This document shows positions 17,340 through 25,437 of a DNA stretch of 64,000 bases, piece after piece. The translations under genes and the position numbers were made by a program. Numbering within the stretch: the stretch's first letter is position 1; each line of letters opens with the position of its first letter. The notes beneath the pieces are model-generated. The model was not told the origin of the DNA, did no database searches, and saw only the letters and a list, made by a program, of their open reading frames with translations. Source of the stretch: Dolomitihabitans soli (GTDB taxonomy: Bacteria; Actinomycetota; Actinomycetes; Streptosporangiales; Streptosporangiaceae); assembly GCF_022213955.1 (NCBI RefSeq), contig NZ_JAKNTW010000017.1, forward strand, positions 88,899 through 152,898. The letters are read 5' to 3'.

Positions 17340-18566
17340 TCAGGTGGAGATGGTCACCAGGCGGGTGAACTCCGCCAGCAGGTCGGTGCCGTCCCACACG
17401 CCGTTGAAGCTCAGCGCCGACCCGAACGGGACCATCCGGTCCACTCCCCGGCCCGCCAGCGCGCGGGCGAGCGCCTGCAGCTCGGGTACGGCGAAGCCGA
17501 AGTGGGTCATCGTCTGGTCCTTGCGCCGCACCACCGCCAGCAGGTCGTGGAGGCTGCCGAGCCGGGCATGGGCGAAGGTGCCCGCGCCCAGCCAGCGGCG
17601 CGGCAACCCGGCGGGGTCGGCGAGGTCGAGCATCGTCAGCGCGTTGCCGTGGAAGGCGACCCGGCCCACCGCGCCGTCGGCGGCCAGGCCGTACGCCGCG
17701 ACCCGCTTCTCCACCGCCATCGCCGCGTCGACCGGCCAGCGGCTCGCGGCCACGGCGGCCAGCCGTCCGGTGAAGTCGGCCATGGCCTCCTCGGCGTGGG
17801 ACGCGCCCACCCAGAAGATGGCCCGCGGTGAGGCGCAGGCCGCCTGGCCGAACCAGTAGGCGTCGTTGGCGAAGCCCTCGATCGCCCGCTGCCGGGTCTC
17901 CTCGGCCGCCGTCAGCCAGGCGGAGATGCTGATCACGGCGAAGGACGAGCGGTCGGGGAAGGTCAGATCCCGCGCGTGCGGCGGCAGCGGATGGCGCCTG
18001 ACCTCACGGACCGTCGAATCGCCGCCCCACACCACCCGCAGGTCGCACGCCGCGGACAGCCGGGCGGTCACCTCGCCGGAGCGGTCGTAGGAGACGATCC
18101 GCTGGGAGTGCGCGACGGCCGGATGGGTGTCGGGCAGGACGTCGAGCAGGACGTCGAGGACCGTGAGCGCGGCGGCCCCCGAGCGGGGCGACAGCCGTAC
18201 GACGTTGTGGTTGCCGACGAGGGCGGACAGCGCCCAGGAGTAGACGAAGACGGTGTCGACGTTGGCGGGCGGGATGTGGAAGACCAGGCCGCGCGGCACC
18301 CTCAGGTGGTTCTCCGCGTCGGGGCGCAGCCGGTCGAGCGCGCGGGAGACCTCGCCCCTGCGCAGGAAGAAGCCGAGCGCGGCCAGTTCGGGGTGGCGGC
18401 GCGCGACGTTCGGCGCGATCAGGCGACGGGCCACGGCCTCGAGGAAGCCGCGGACCCGCTCGTCGCCCACCGCGAGCGGCCCGTCGGGCGGTTCGGCGCG
18501 GGACTCGGTCACCATCGTCTCGACCCCGACCGGCGGCCCGGCGGGAAACCTCGACTCCACGATCAC
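17340..18566 (-). CDS. LuxC-like acyl-CoA/acyl-protein reductase, 408 aa
   Basis: Aldehyde-dehydrogenase-fold reductase of the LuxC family. It takes an acyl group as a thioester and reduces it to an aldehyde with NADPH. Family features are HIPPANVDTVFVYSW near 95-110, VGNHNVVRLSPRSG, VVWGGDSTVREVR near 180 and the catalytic Cys near 244 in FGQAACASPRAIFW. It is the last gene of the leftward ACP-SDR-ligase-LuxE-LuxC group, separated from luxE by 286 nt of repeats. There are no luciferase (luxAB) genes nearby, so bioluminescence is not implied. The setting inside a surface-glycan locus suggests acyl modification of a sugar or polymer. ATG 18566 or an internal ATG at 18515 could be the start. 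Confidence 0.85.
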   Translation of the reverse strand: MIVESRFPAGPPVGVETMVTESRAEPPDGPLAVGDERVRGFLEAVARRLIAPNVARRHPELAALGFFLRRGEVSRALDRLRPDAENHLRVPRGLVFHIPPANVDTVFVYSWALSALVGNHNVVRLSPRSGAAALTVLDVLLDVLPDTHPAVAHSQRIVSYDRSGEVTARLSAACDLRVVWGGDSTVREVRRHPLPPHARDLTFPDRSSFAVISISAWLTAAEETRQRAIEGFANDAYWFGQAACASPRAIFWVGASHAEEAMADFTGRLAAVAASRWPVDAAMAVEKRVAAYGLAADGAVGRVAFHGNALTMLDLADPAGLPRRWLGAGTFAHARLGSLHDLLAVVRRKDQTMTHFGFAVPELQALARALAGRGVDRMVPFGSALSFNGVWDGTDLLAEFTRLVTIST

Positions 18567-18660
18567 GCCGTCCCCCTGAAGTGTCGTGCGGACCGGCCGC
18601 CGTGCCCTGCCGCCGCCGTCTCCCGGCTCACGCCGCTGCCCCGAAGCCTCGCCCGGAGCG

Positions 18661-18836
18661 GCGGTCGCGCCCGGGTTCTGTCGCCGTCGCCTTCGCGTGC
18701 ACGGTGTCCGGGAGGAAGGGCCGTGTGGAGTGATGCTCGGGCTCCACCGCGGTCGTGCCCGGGTTCTGTCGCCGTCGGCTTCGCGTGCACGAGGCCTGGG
18801 TGGAAGGGCCGTGTGGAGTGGTGCTCGGGCTCCACC
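18661..18836. repeat. Exact-length 88-bp tandem duplication between luxC-like and luxE-like genes
   Basis: Copy A is 18661-18748 and copy B 18749-18836, each 88 bp with roughly a dozen differences. Both contain CCGGGTTCTGTCGCCGTCG, CTTCGCGTGCACG and GGAAGGGCCGTGTGGAGTG. A short third start (GCTGTCGGCTCC) follows at 18837. The repeat occupies most of the gap between the two lux-type genes. Confidence 0.9.
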
Positions 18837-18852
18837 GCTGTCGGCTCCGTGG

Positions 18853-19893
18853 TCACGCCGCCTCCCGGAAGGTGTCGCTGCAGCCGCGGGACTCCGCCTG
18901 GGGCAGCCGGCCGAGCACCGAGAAGCGCTTGCCCGGCCACGTGCCGTCGTCGACGCCGTGCACGACGCCGAGGTCCTCGGTGAGCAGCAGGTGCCCGGGA
19001 TACGAGGTGGGGAGCGTGCTGACCACTTCGATCAGGCCGGGTGTGCCGGTCGGCGTCTCCAGCCAGGTCTCCGGATCCCTGATCACCACGTCGGCGAAGT
19101 CGGGGCAGTAGAGCCCGTCGCCGGCGGGGCCTTCGAGGAAGGTCGTGCCGATCTGCTCGACCATCCCGTAGAAGTCGTGGATCCGGGTCAGCCCGGTGTC
19201 GGCGGCGAACCTCCGGCGGTACTCCTCGTTGACCACCGCCTCCCCGGCCATCCGCTTCCAGCCGCCGGAGTGGATCAGGATGCCGTTCGAGAGGTCGAGG
19301 CCGTGCTCACGAGCGGGCTCGTAGAGGTAGCGCCAGGTCATGAACGTGAACCCGAAGACGAGGTACGGCTCGCCGCCGTGCCGGGACAGGAAGGCACTGA
19401 TCGCCGCCACGTCGGGAACACCCTCCTCGTCGAGGACGAAGACGTGCTCGCGCCCGAAGTTCATCATGCCGAGCACCCCGGCGCCGCGCGCGCTGAGCGT
19501 CGGATCGCGGACCACCGACCGGCTGTCGACCACCAGCATCGGCAGCCGCCGCTCACCGAGCACGACCCGTAGCGTCGCCGCGAGCATCTTGGGCTGCGCG
19601 GCGGCGGCGGCCCGGTCGAGATGGATCCGGCTGGACCGGTTCCCCGTGGTCCCGCTGGACGTCAGCACCCGGAACACCTCGTCGTCGGGGATGCTCTTCA
19701 GCTCATGCGTCTTGAACAGCCGGACCGGCAGCCACGGCAGCTCCGCCACCGAGTCGTACGGCGGCGCGGAGCCGATCGCGTCGAGGATGCGGCGGTAGGG
19801 CAGGCAGCAGAGGCGGTGGTGCTCGGTGAGCGCGGCCAGCTCGGGCAGCAGCCTGGCCTCCTTGACCGGCTGGGGAAAGGTGAACAGGCTCAT
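18853..19893 (-). CDS. LuxE-like acyl-protein synthetase, 346 aa
   Basis: Adenylate-forming enzyme of the LuxE family, which activates a fatty acid with ATP and passes it through its own Cys to LuxC. Visible motifs: the P-loop-like LTSSGTTGNRSSRIHLD near 87-103, FGREHVFVLDEEGVPD, HDFYGMVEQIGTTFLEGP near 240, and the C-terminal RGCS. Cys338 corresponds to the acylated Cys near the end of the family. Its ATG overlaps the stop of the AMP-ligase gene by 4 nt, so the two are translated together. With LuxC it forms a two-subunit acid-to-aldehyde reductase by analogy. Substrate chain unknown. Confidence 0.88.
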   Translation of the reverse strand: MSLFTFPQPVKEARLLPELAALTEHHRLCCLPYRRILDAIGSAPPYDSVAELPWLPVRLFKTHELKSIPDDEVFRVLTSSGTTGNRSSRIHLDRAAAAAQPKMLAATLRVVLGERRLPMLVVDSRSVVRDPTLSARGAGVLGMMNFGREHVFVLDEEGVPDVAAISAFLSRHGGEPYLVFGFTFMTWRYLYEPAREHGLDLSNGILIHSGGWKRMAGEAVVNEEYRRRFAADTGLTRIHDFYGMVEQIGTTFLEGPAGDGLYCPDFADVVIRDPETWLETPTGTPGLIEVVSTLPTSYPGHLLLTEDLGVVHGVDDGTWPGKRFSVLGRLPQAESRGCSDTFREAA

Positions 19894-21260
19894 TCGCGTG
19901 CCTCCAGCGAGCGGTAGTCGACCTTGCCGGTGCCGAGCAGCGGCAGCCGGTCGATGCCTCTGACGTCGAAGCCGCTCCAGTGCACGTTGAGGCGGGTGGC
20001 CAGGTCGTGGGCCAGCTCCCGGCAGGCGATCTCGCCGGTGCCCTCGGCCCAGACGACGATCCGGTCGTCGTCGCCGCTGACGGCGGCGACGGGGCCGTGC
20101 CCGCGCAGCAGCCGCTCGATGTCGTCGAGGTTCACCCGGATGCCGAAGACCTTCGCGATGCGCTTGAGCCTGCCGTCGAGATAGAGGTAGCCCTCGTCGT
20201 CGAGGTGGCCGAGGTCGCCGGTGCGCAGCACGCCGCCGAGGTCGTCGCCCCGCTCCAGATCGAGGGCGTTCTCCGCGTAGCCCATCATCACGTTGGGGCC
20301 CCGGTAGACGACCTCGCCGCCGTCGACGGACAACTCCCCGCCGGGGATCGCGCGCCCGACCGAGGTGAGCTTCTCCGCCAGCCGTTCCGGCGGCAACACC
20401 GCGATCCGCGGCGCCTCGGTCATGCCGTACATCTTGACCAGGTGTCCGCCGGTGCCGGCCATCCGGGCCGCGAAGTCGGTGATCAGCTCGGTGCGCAGCC
20501 TGGCGCCGGACTGGGTGATCATGCGCAGCTTGGGGTGCGCGGCCGGGTCGAAGCGCAGCCGGCGCAACATCTCGAACTGGTACGGCACGGCGGCGAGGGA
20601 GGTCGCGCCGCAGGAGTCGACCAGTGCCCAGAACGACCGGGCGAGCAGTCCGTCGCCGGTGACCAGGACGCCCGCGCCCGCGGTGAGATGGCAGTTGAGC
20701 GTGGTCAGGCCGTAGGTGTAGTGCAGCGGGAGGGTGGTGGGCCACAGGTCGCCCGGCGTGATCCGCAGTGCCTGGGCGACGGCTCTGGCGTTGGCCAGCA
20801 CGGCGCGGGCGGCGAGCCGTACGAGCTTGGGGTTGCCGGTGGAGCCCGAGGTGGTGAGCAGGACCGACAACTCGGAGTGGGGGATCGGCGCGCCCCAGCG
20901 GGTCCAGCATTCGCCCGGCGGGTATCCGGCCGGCAGGTAGCGGCTCGGCAGGTATTCGCTCGGCGCGTCGGCTCCGGCGGGAGGCGCGGCCACGATGGCG
21001 GGGGCGAAGCGCGTGATGAGGTCGAGCAGTGTCGCGACCGGGATGGACGGGTCGAGCAGGGCGATCGGGCGGCCGGTGGCCAGCGCGGCGAGGTAGCGGA
21101 TGACCGCGGAGGTCTCGGCGGGCATCGGGCTGAAGAGCAGCCCGGGCGGCAACGCGGCGAGGTGTTCGGCGGCCGCGTCGATCCGGGAGGTCAGGGCGGC
21201 GCCTGACAGCTCCTCGCCGGAGGGGCCGTCGATCAGCCGCGCGTCGGGATGGGGGATCAG
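19890..21260 (-). CDS. AMP-dependent acyl-CoA/acyl-ACP ligase (ANL family), about 456 aa
   Basis: ANL adenylating enzyme. Motifs are LTTSGSTGNPKLVR (A3), KMYGMTEAPR (A5), LRTGDLGHLDDEGYLYLDGR (A7), LKRIAKVFGIRVN (A8) and LLGTGKVDYRSL with the catalytic Lys near the end. The N-terminus is unusual. The reading frame with clear family character (RLIDGPSGEEL, SRIDAAAEHLAALPPGLLF) extends upstream to 21260, but no ATG, GTG or TTG occurs in it before the internal TTG at 21152. A CTG at 21260 overlaps the SDR stop as CTGA, mimicking ATGA coupling, and is my preferred start. It probably charges the adjacent ACP. Stop overlaps luxE by 4 nt. Confidence 0.82.
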   Translation of the reverse strand: MIPHPDARLIDGPSGEELSGAALTSRIDAAAEHLAALPPGLLFSPMPAETSAVIRYLAALATGRPIALLDPSIPVATLLDLITRFAPAIVAAPPAGADAPSEYLPSRYLPAGYPPGECWTRWGAPIPHSELSVLLTTSGSTGNPKLVRLAARAVLANARAVAQALRITPGDLWPTTLPLHYTYGLTTLNCHLTAGAGVLVTGDGLLARSFWALVDSCGATSLAAVPYQFEMLRRLRFDPAAHPKLRMITQSGARLRTELITDFAARMAGTGGHLVKMYGMTEAPRIAVLPPERLAEKLTSVGRAIPGGELSVDGGEVVYRGPNVMMGYAENALDLERGDDLGGVLRTGDLGHLDDEGYLYLDGRLKRIAKVFGIRVNLDDIERLLRGHGPVAAVSGDDDRIVVWAEGTGEIACRELAHDLATRLNVHWSGFDVRGIDRLPLLGTGKVDYRSLEARE

Positions 21261-22018
21261 AGGATCACCCCGCCGTCGACTCCCAGGACCTGCCCGGTGA
21301 TGAAGCCGGCGTCGCCGGACAGCAGGAAGGCCACCGCGGCGGCGATGTCACCGGGCTCGGCGAGCCGGCCCAGCGGGGTCGCTCGCACCCGTTCGGCGCG
21401 GCCGTCCTCGTCGAGCGAGGCGAGCATGTCGGTCTCGACGAAACCGGGGGCCACCGCGTTGACCCTGATGCCCGCAGGGCCGAGCTCCTTGGCCGCCGAC
21501 CTGGTCAGGCCGAGGACCGCCGCCTTCGTGGCGCCGTAGACGGCCTGACCGGTCGAGCCCCTGGTGGCCATGACGGAGGAGAGGAAGACGACCGCGGGCG
21601 CCACGCCCCGGCGCAGCAGGCTCGCCGCCGACTGCAGGGTGTGGGTCGCGCCGATCGCGTTGACCTGGAACAGCCGCTCGACGGTCTCGCTGCCCATCAT
21701 GCCGATCATCGCCGCCGCATGGATGCCGGCGTTGACGACGAGCGAGTCGAGCCGCCGGTGCCGCCGGTGGATCTCGCGCATCATGTCCGCGACGGCGGCC
21801 GGGTCGGCGACGTCGCCGTGCACGGCGTCGGTCTTGGCTCCGGTGTCGCGGGTGAGGGCGGACGCCGCCGCGGCGGCGGACTCGTAGGTGCGGCCGTGCA
21901 GGACGACGGTGTGACCGCCGAGCGCGAGCCTGCGGGCGACGGCGTTGCCGATGCCCCTGGACGAGCCGGTGACCAGGCTGACGCGAGCCTCGACGGGCTC
22001 AGCCGCTGACGACGGCAC
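21257..22018 (-). CDS. FabG-like SDR, 3-oxoacyl-ACP reductase type, 253 aa
   Basis: The TGSSRGIG coenzyme motif is at 17-24, the NAG motif in VVNAGIH, and the catalytic Ser, Tyr and Lys in LSSVMATRGSTGQAVYGATK. The end TGQVLGVDGGVIL is typical of FabG. The GTG at 22018 lies inside the ACP gene (20-nt overlap), with GGAG about 8 nt upstream. Sitting directly behind an ACP gene it would reduce a beta-keto group on that carrier; a 3-hydroxyacyl product such as 3-hydroxybutyrate is one possibility. The final stop overlaps the ligase start. Confidence 0.88.
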   Translation of the reverse strand: MPSSAAEPVEARVSLVTGSSRGIGNAVARRLALGGHTVVLHGRTYESAAAAASALTRDTGAKTDAVHGDVADPAAVADMMREIHRRHRRLDSLVVNAGIHAAAMIGMMGSETVERLFQVNAIGATHTLQSAASLLRRGVAPAVVFLSSVMATRGSTGQAVYGATKAAVLGLTRSAAKELGPAGIRVNAVAPGFVETDMLASLDEDGRAERVRATPLGRLAEPGDIAAAVAFLLSGDAGFITGQVLGVDGGVIL

Positions 22019-22244
22019 CGTGCTTCTCCAGCAACGCCACGGCCTTCGCGAACGAGCTCATGTCGAGCACGTCGTCGGTGTCGATCATGACGTCGAACTC
22101 CTCCTCGATCGCCGCGATCAGCGACATGTGCGCGAGGGAGTCCCACTGGGGGACCGAACGGTATTCGAGCGCGTCCACGCGCGCGTCCGGCGCAAGGCCC
22201 AGCGCGCCGCGGAAGACGGTGCTCAGGCGGTCGAGGTGCTCCAT
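21999..22244 (-). CDS. Acyl carrier protein, 81 aa
   Basis: A single ACP/PP-binding domain with Ser36 in QWDSLAHM as the phosphopantetheine site, followed by the acidic helix SLIAAIEEEFDVMIDTDD. Dedicated, not the fatty-acid-synthase ACP, judging by its place as first gene of a five-gene leftward group with SDR, AMP-ligase, LuxE and LuxC proteins. Length is normal for the family. It would carry the acyl intermediate handled by the neighbours. The promoter would lie in 22245-22380; no clear hexamers were found. Confidence 0.9.
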   Translation of the reverse strand: MEHLDRLSTVFRGALGLAPDARVDALEYRSVPQWDSLAHMSLIAAIEEEFDVMIDTDDVLDMSSFAKAVALLEKHGAVVSG

Positions 22245-22495
22245 GCTGCCTCACAGTTCGTATTGAAGTATCCACGGAGTGTAGCTGGGATGGTTCGCGG
22301 CCGCGCGAGGTTCCGCCGCGGCGCGTGGCCACGCCGAAATCCGGGCCCGCTCGGCTAGTGTGACTTCATGTGTTCAGATGATTACTCAAGGTAATGGAAG
22401 GGTATAGGGCGGCGCGTGTGACGGGGATGGGTGCCAATGTCGTCGGCGGGGGCCGCGTTCATGGTGCGGCGATGCGTGCGTGCTGAGGGGGTGCG

Positions 22496-23338
22496 ATGGA
22501 CGAGTCCAACCATTGGTATGGGCATTCGCGGATTTTCGCCAGATATTGCGGATTTGGAGCGGAAAACGCGCTGAGAATCCAGGGTTTCGTGCAGCACGGG
22601 TGGAACTATCTGCACGGCTACGCGCCCAACGACGCCTGGTGCACGCCTGGATACCCGCGCTTCGTGTGGTCGGAGGTGCTGGCCCGTCGTGGCTGGTCGA
22701 TGGGTCGCAGGGGGCACTACGTGATCGGTTCCCCGTGGGCCTACCTCCTGGCGATGGAGCCCGCGCAGGCCGAGGTCCCCGAGCGGGCCGGCACGATCTG
22801 GTACCCCTTCCACGGCTGGGAGAAGCACGCCGTTCGCGGTGATCACGCGCGCTTGGTGGACGAGATCAGGGGCGTCGAGAAAGGCCCGGTTACCGTGTGC
22901 CTTTATTGGCTGGAATATCGCGATCCCGAAATTCGGAAATGGTATGAAAGGGCGGGGTTTCGGGTGATTTGTCATGGGGATCGGGGGTCTCGCTGGGACG
23001 GGCGGGGGAGCGGCTTCCTGTCCAAGCAGCTGGGCGAGCTCCGCCGGCACCGGCGCGTGGCCTCCAACCGCCTCAGCAGCGCCATCCTCTACGGCGCCTC
23101 CGTCGGCTGCGACGTGGCCGTGTACGGCGACCCGATGACCCTGGAGGAGGAACGGCCCGAGTACGGCGGGACCGAGCGCAGGCTCCGCATGTGGCCCGAA
23201 CTGCACGGGACCGAGATCGACTCGACCGCCGCACGCGAGGTCGCCGCCTACGAACTCGGGTTCGCGCATCTCGCCGGGCCGGAGGAGCTACGGGTCCTGT
23301 TCGGCTGGGCCGACACGCGCCGGGGCAGGTGCGCGTGA
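22496..23338 (+). CDS. Putative surface-glycan glycosyltransferase-like protein, 280 aa
   Basis: First gene of a five-gene rightward operon. The sequence has features of GT-B capsule/nonulosonate transferases: QHGWNYLHGY near 33, TPGYPRFVWS near 50, and RRHRRVASNRLSSAILYGAS followed by CDVAVYGDP near 185-210. The last resembles the nucleotide-sugar site of such enzymes (rrhd.vvSNr.ssailYas.lGc.v.vYGdp). No DUF was recalled with certainty. Given the pseudaminic acid genes 6 kb away, a nonulosonic acid transferase is a reasonable guess. The AT content is higher around its start (22376-22600). Its stop overlaps the next GTG. Confidence 0.5.
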   Translation: MDESNHWYGHSRIFARYCGFGAENALRIQGFVQHGWNYLHGYAPNDAWCTPGYPRFVWSEVLARRGWSMGRRGHYVIGSPWAYLLAMEPAQAEVPERAGTIWYPFHGWEKHAVRGDHARLVDEIRGVEKGPVTVCLYWLEYRDPEIRKWYERAGFRVICHGDRGSRWDGRGSGFLSKQLGELRRHRRVASNRLSSAILYGASVGCDVAVYGDPMTLEEERPEYGGTERRLRMWPELHGTEIDSTAAREVAAYELGFAHLAGPEELRVLFGWADTRRGRCA

Positions 23339-25437
23339 ACGAGGCGGAAAGCCACATCCCGCCGACGCGCGGCTCGCACAGCCCAGGCGCGCCGTCGGGT
23401 GGCGCCCGGACGGAGGGTGCGCGGAGCGGTGGTGTCAGCGGCCGGGTCGTGGCGGCGGGTGCGGAGGACCGGGCCGGGCCGGCGGTGGGCGCGGAGTCGC
23501 AGGCGATGCCGGAGAATCTGCGGCTGGTCGGCGGCGAGATGCTGCTCTGGTCCGACGAGCCCGTCCGCGCCGATGGTCGTGACGATTCGGGTGGCGCGGT
23601 CCTGCGGGAGCTGGTCGGGCGCGCGGTGCCCGCCCCCGGCAGGGTGCTGCTGGTCGGGCCGCATCCCGAGGGGTTCGTCGAGTGGCTGGCCGGCCGGGCG
23701 AGGTCCGTCGCCGTCGCGCTCAGGTCGTTCCCGGACGCCCGCAGGCTCGCCGCGCGGCACGCCGGCCACGATGGGGTCACCGTCTACTGCGGTCGCCTGG
23801 AGAAGCTTTCCGCAACGCAGCCGTACGACGTGGTGCTGGCTCTCGACGGATTCGAGCGGGTCCACTCGGCGGAGTCGCCCGACCATCCGTGGCGGGACAC
23901 CCTGGCCGAGGTCGTGAGGCTCGTCGCGGCAGGCGGCACCCTGATCCTTTCGGCCCGCAACGAGCTGGGCGTCCAGGCGTTCGCCGAGGCCAAGCCGTAC
24001 GAGCGGGCCGACGGCGACTGGTTCCCCGGCGGGCTCGACCAGACGCATCCCAGCGGTCACGAGGCGATCGGCGGCGAGCTGGCGTCGCACGGGTTCGGCG
24101 TCGAGCGCTGTTACGCGGGGTTCCCCACGGCACGCGCTCCGCAGGCCCTGCTCGCCGTCGAGGCGCTGGACTCGGCGGCCGCCCTGCCCGACGCGATCAC
24201 GGCGGTGGCGTGCGCGAGGACGCACGGGGGCAGGCCGTTGCTGGCCGACCCGGGGCAGCTCGCCAGGAAGATGTTCAGGCACGGCCTGGCCGGTCGGCTC
24301 GCACCCGTGTGGGTGACGGTGGCCGGCCGCCACGGCGACCCGCCGGTCGCGGCCCGCACGGCGGACGGACCGCAGGTCATGGGCGGTGACGTGGGCGGCG
24401 CGGGCGGGTCGCCGGCTGCGGAAGCTGACGTGGGCGGGTCGCCGGTCGCCGAAGGCGGAGTGCGCGGGTGGCCGGTCGCGGAAGGCGGCGCGGGCGGGTG
24501 GCCGGTTGCGGAAGCTGACGTGGGCGGGTGGCCGGTCGCGGAAGGTGACGGTGTGGGCGGGGCGTTGCCGGACGCGCTGGTCGCGGGCGGCATGTGCGCG
24601 GGGGCCTGGGCGGTGGTGCACGAGGTGTCCCGCGGCCCGGCGGGCGAGTGGGTGCGCGACGTCCCCGCCGCGACGGCGACGCTGGTCCGCGATCGTGTAC
24701 GGCGGGAGCCCCGCGCGCTGGCCGGACCCGTGCCCCGGGGCGCCCTGCTGGACGATCTGCTGCTCACCGCGTGTGCATTCGACGACGTCCGCCAGATCAG
24801 GGAGACGTTGCGGCACCTCGTGCGGTGGCTGGAGAGCCGGGCGGAGGGCGAGTCGCTGCCGGGCGAGCTGGTCTTCGCCACCACCGACAACCTGGTCAGC
24901 GAAGGCGACGATCTAGCGCTGATCGATCCGAGCTGGTCACTGGCCGAGCCCGTGCCGTTCGACGTGGCGCTCACCAGGATCCTGTGGCGCTTCGCCGTAC
25001 GCCTGCTGAGCTCGGGGCAGCACCATCCCTGGCCGTGGACCATGGAGCCCGACCGGCTGGCTGTGACCCTCCTCGCCGTCTGCGGCAGGCCCTTCGACCG
25101 GGAGTGCCTCGACCGGGCGAAGGAGCTGGAGGAGGAGTTGGCCGTGACGCTCGGGGCGGGGACGCCCGGCGGCGGTGTGGAGGCGCCGGAGAGCTACCGG
25201 GAGGTGCTCGCCGTACGGGACAGGCTGCGTGACGCGGTGCTCGCCTACCAGGCGCGGATCGACCGTCTGGAGGCGAGGCTCACCCGCCGGGAGCGGGAGC
25301 TGCGCAAGGCCCGCAACAAGCTCAGGAACGTCAAGAAGTCCGCAAGCCGGACGACGCGGCCGCCACGGATCGCCGCGCGGCTGCTGCGGCTGCTGCGGGG
25401 CCGCCGCGAACTCAGAGAAAGGATGGAGATTCCTTGA
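23335..25437 (+). CDS. Methyltransferase-like protein with decapeptide repeats and C-terminal coiled coil, 700 aa
   Basis: The GTG at 23335 overlaps the previous stop (GTGA). Residues about 95-260 look like a class I SAM-binding fold (GRVLLVGPHPEGFVEWLAGR, then YDVVLALDGFERV and AGGTLILSARNELG), with the Gly-rich loop altered. Residues about 356-405 are five copies of a 10-residue unit of the form GG[SW]PVAExxx (30-bp DNA repeats). A helical region (420-610) and a basic coiled coil (YQARIDRLEARLTRRERELR near 642-661) finish the protein. Possibly a scaffold and methyltransferase for the polymer. Enzyme activity is inferred, not shown. Confidence 0.6.
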   Translation: MNEAESHIPPTRGSHSPGAPSGGARTEGARSGGVSGRVVAAGAEDRAGPAVGAESQAMPENLRLVGGEMLLWSDEPVRADGRDDSGGAVLRELVGRAVPAPGRVLLVGPHPEGFVEWLAGRARSVAVALRSFPDARRLAARHAGHDGVTVYCGRLEKLSATQPYDVVLALDGFERVHSAESPDHPWRDTLAEVVRLVAAGGTLILSARNELGVQAFAEAKPYERADGDWFPGGLDQTHPSGHEAIGGELASHGFGVERCYAGFPTARAPQALLAVEALDSAAALPDAITAVACARTHGGRPLLADPGQLARKMFRHGLAGRLAPVWVTVAGRHGDPPVAARTADGPQVMGGDVGGAGGSPAAEADVGGSPVAEGGVRGWPVAEGGAGGWPVAEADVGGWPVAEGDGVGGALPDALVAGGMCAGAWAVVHEVSRGPAGEWVRDVPAATATLVRDRVRREPRALAGPVPRGALLDDLLLTACAFDDVRQIRETLRHLVRWLESRAEGESLPGELVFATTDNLVSEGDDLALIDPSWSLAEPVPFDVALTRILWRFAVRLLSSGQHHPWPWTMEPDRLAVTLLAVCGRPFDRECLDRAKELEEELAVTLGAGTPGGGVEAPESYREVLAVRDRLRDAVLAYQARIDRLEARLTRRERELRKARNKLRNVKKSASRTTRPPRIAARLLRLLRGRRELRERMEIP
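24401..24550 (+). repeat. In-frame 30-bp minisatellite, five units
   Basis: Five 30-bp units at 24401, 24431, 24461, 24491 and 24521, each built on GGGCGGGTGGCCGGTCGCGG plus a variable tail. Reading frame is preserved, so copy-number change alters protein length by 10 residues per unit. Confidence 0.9.

Noticed and set aside
18563..18940. Coding frame across the 88-bp repeats
   Set aside because: It overlaps the luxE end and luxC start, has low-complexity composition and lacks a ribosome binding site.
17340..19893. Bioluminescence operon because of LuxC and LuxE
   Set aside because: No luxA or luxB genes nearby, and the partners are ACP, SDR and AMP-ligase within a glycan locus.
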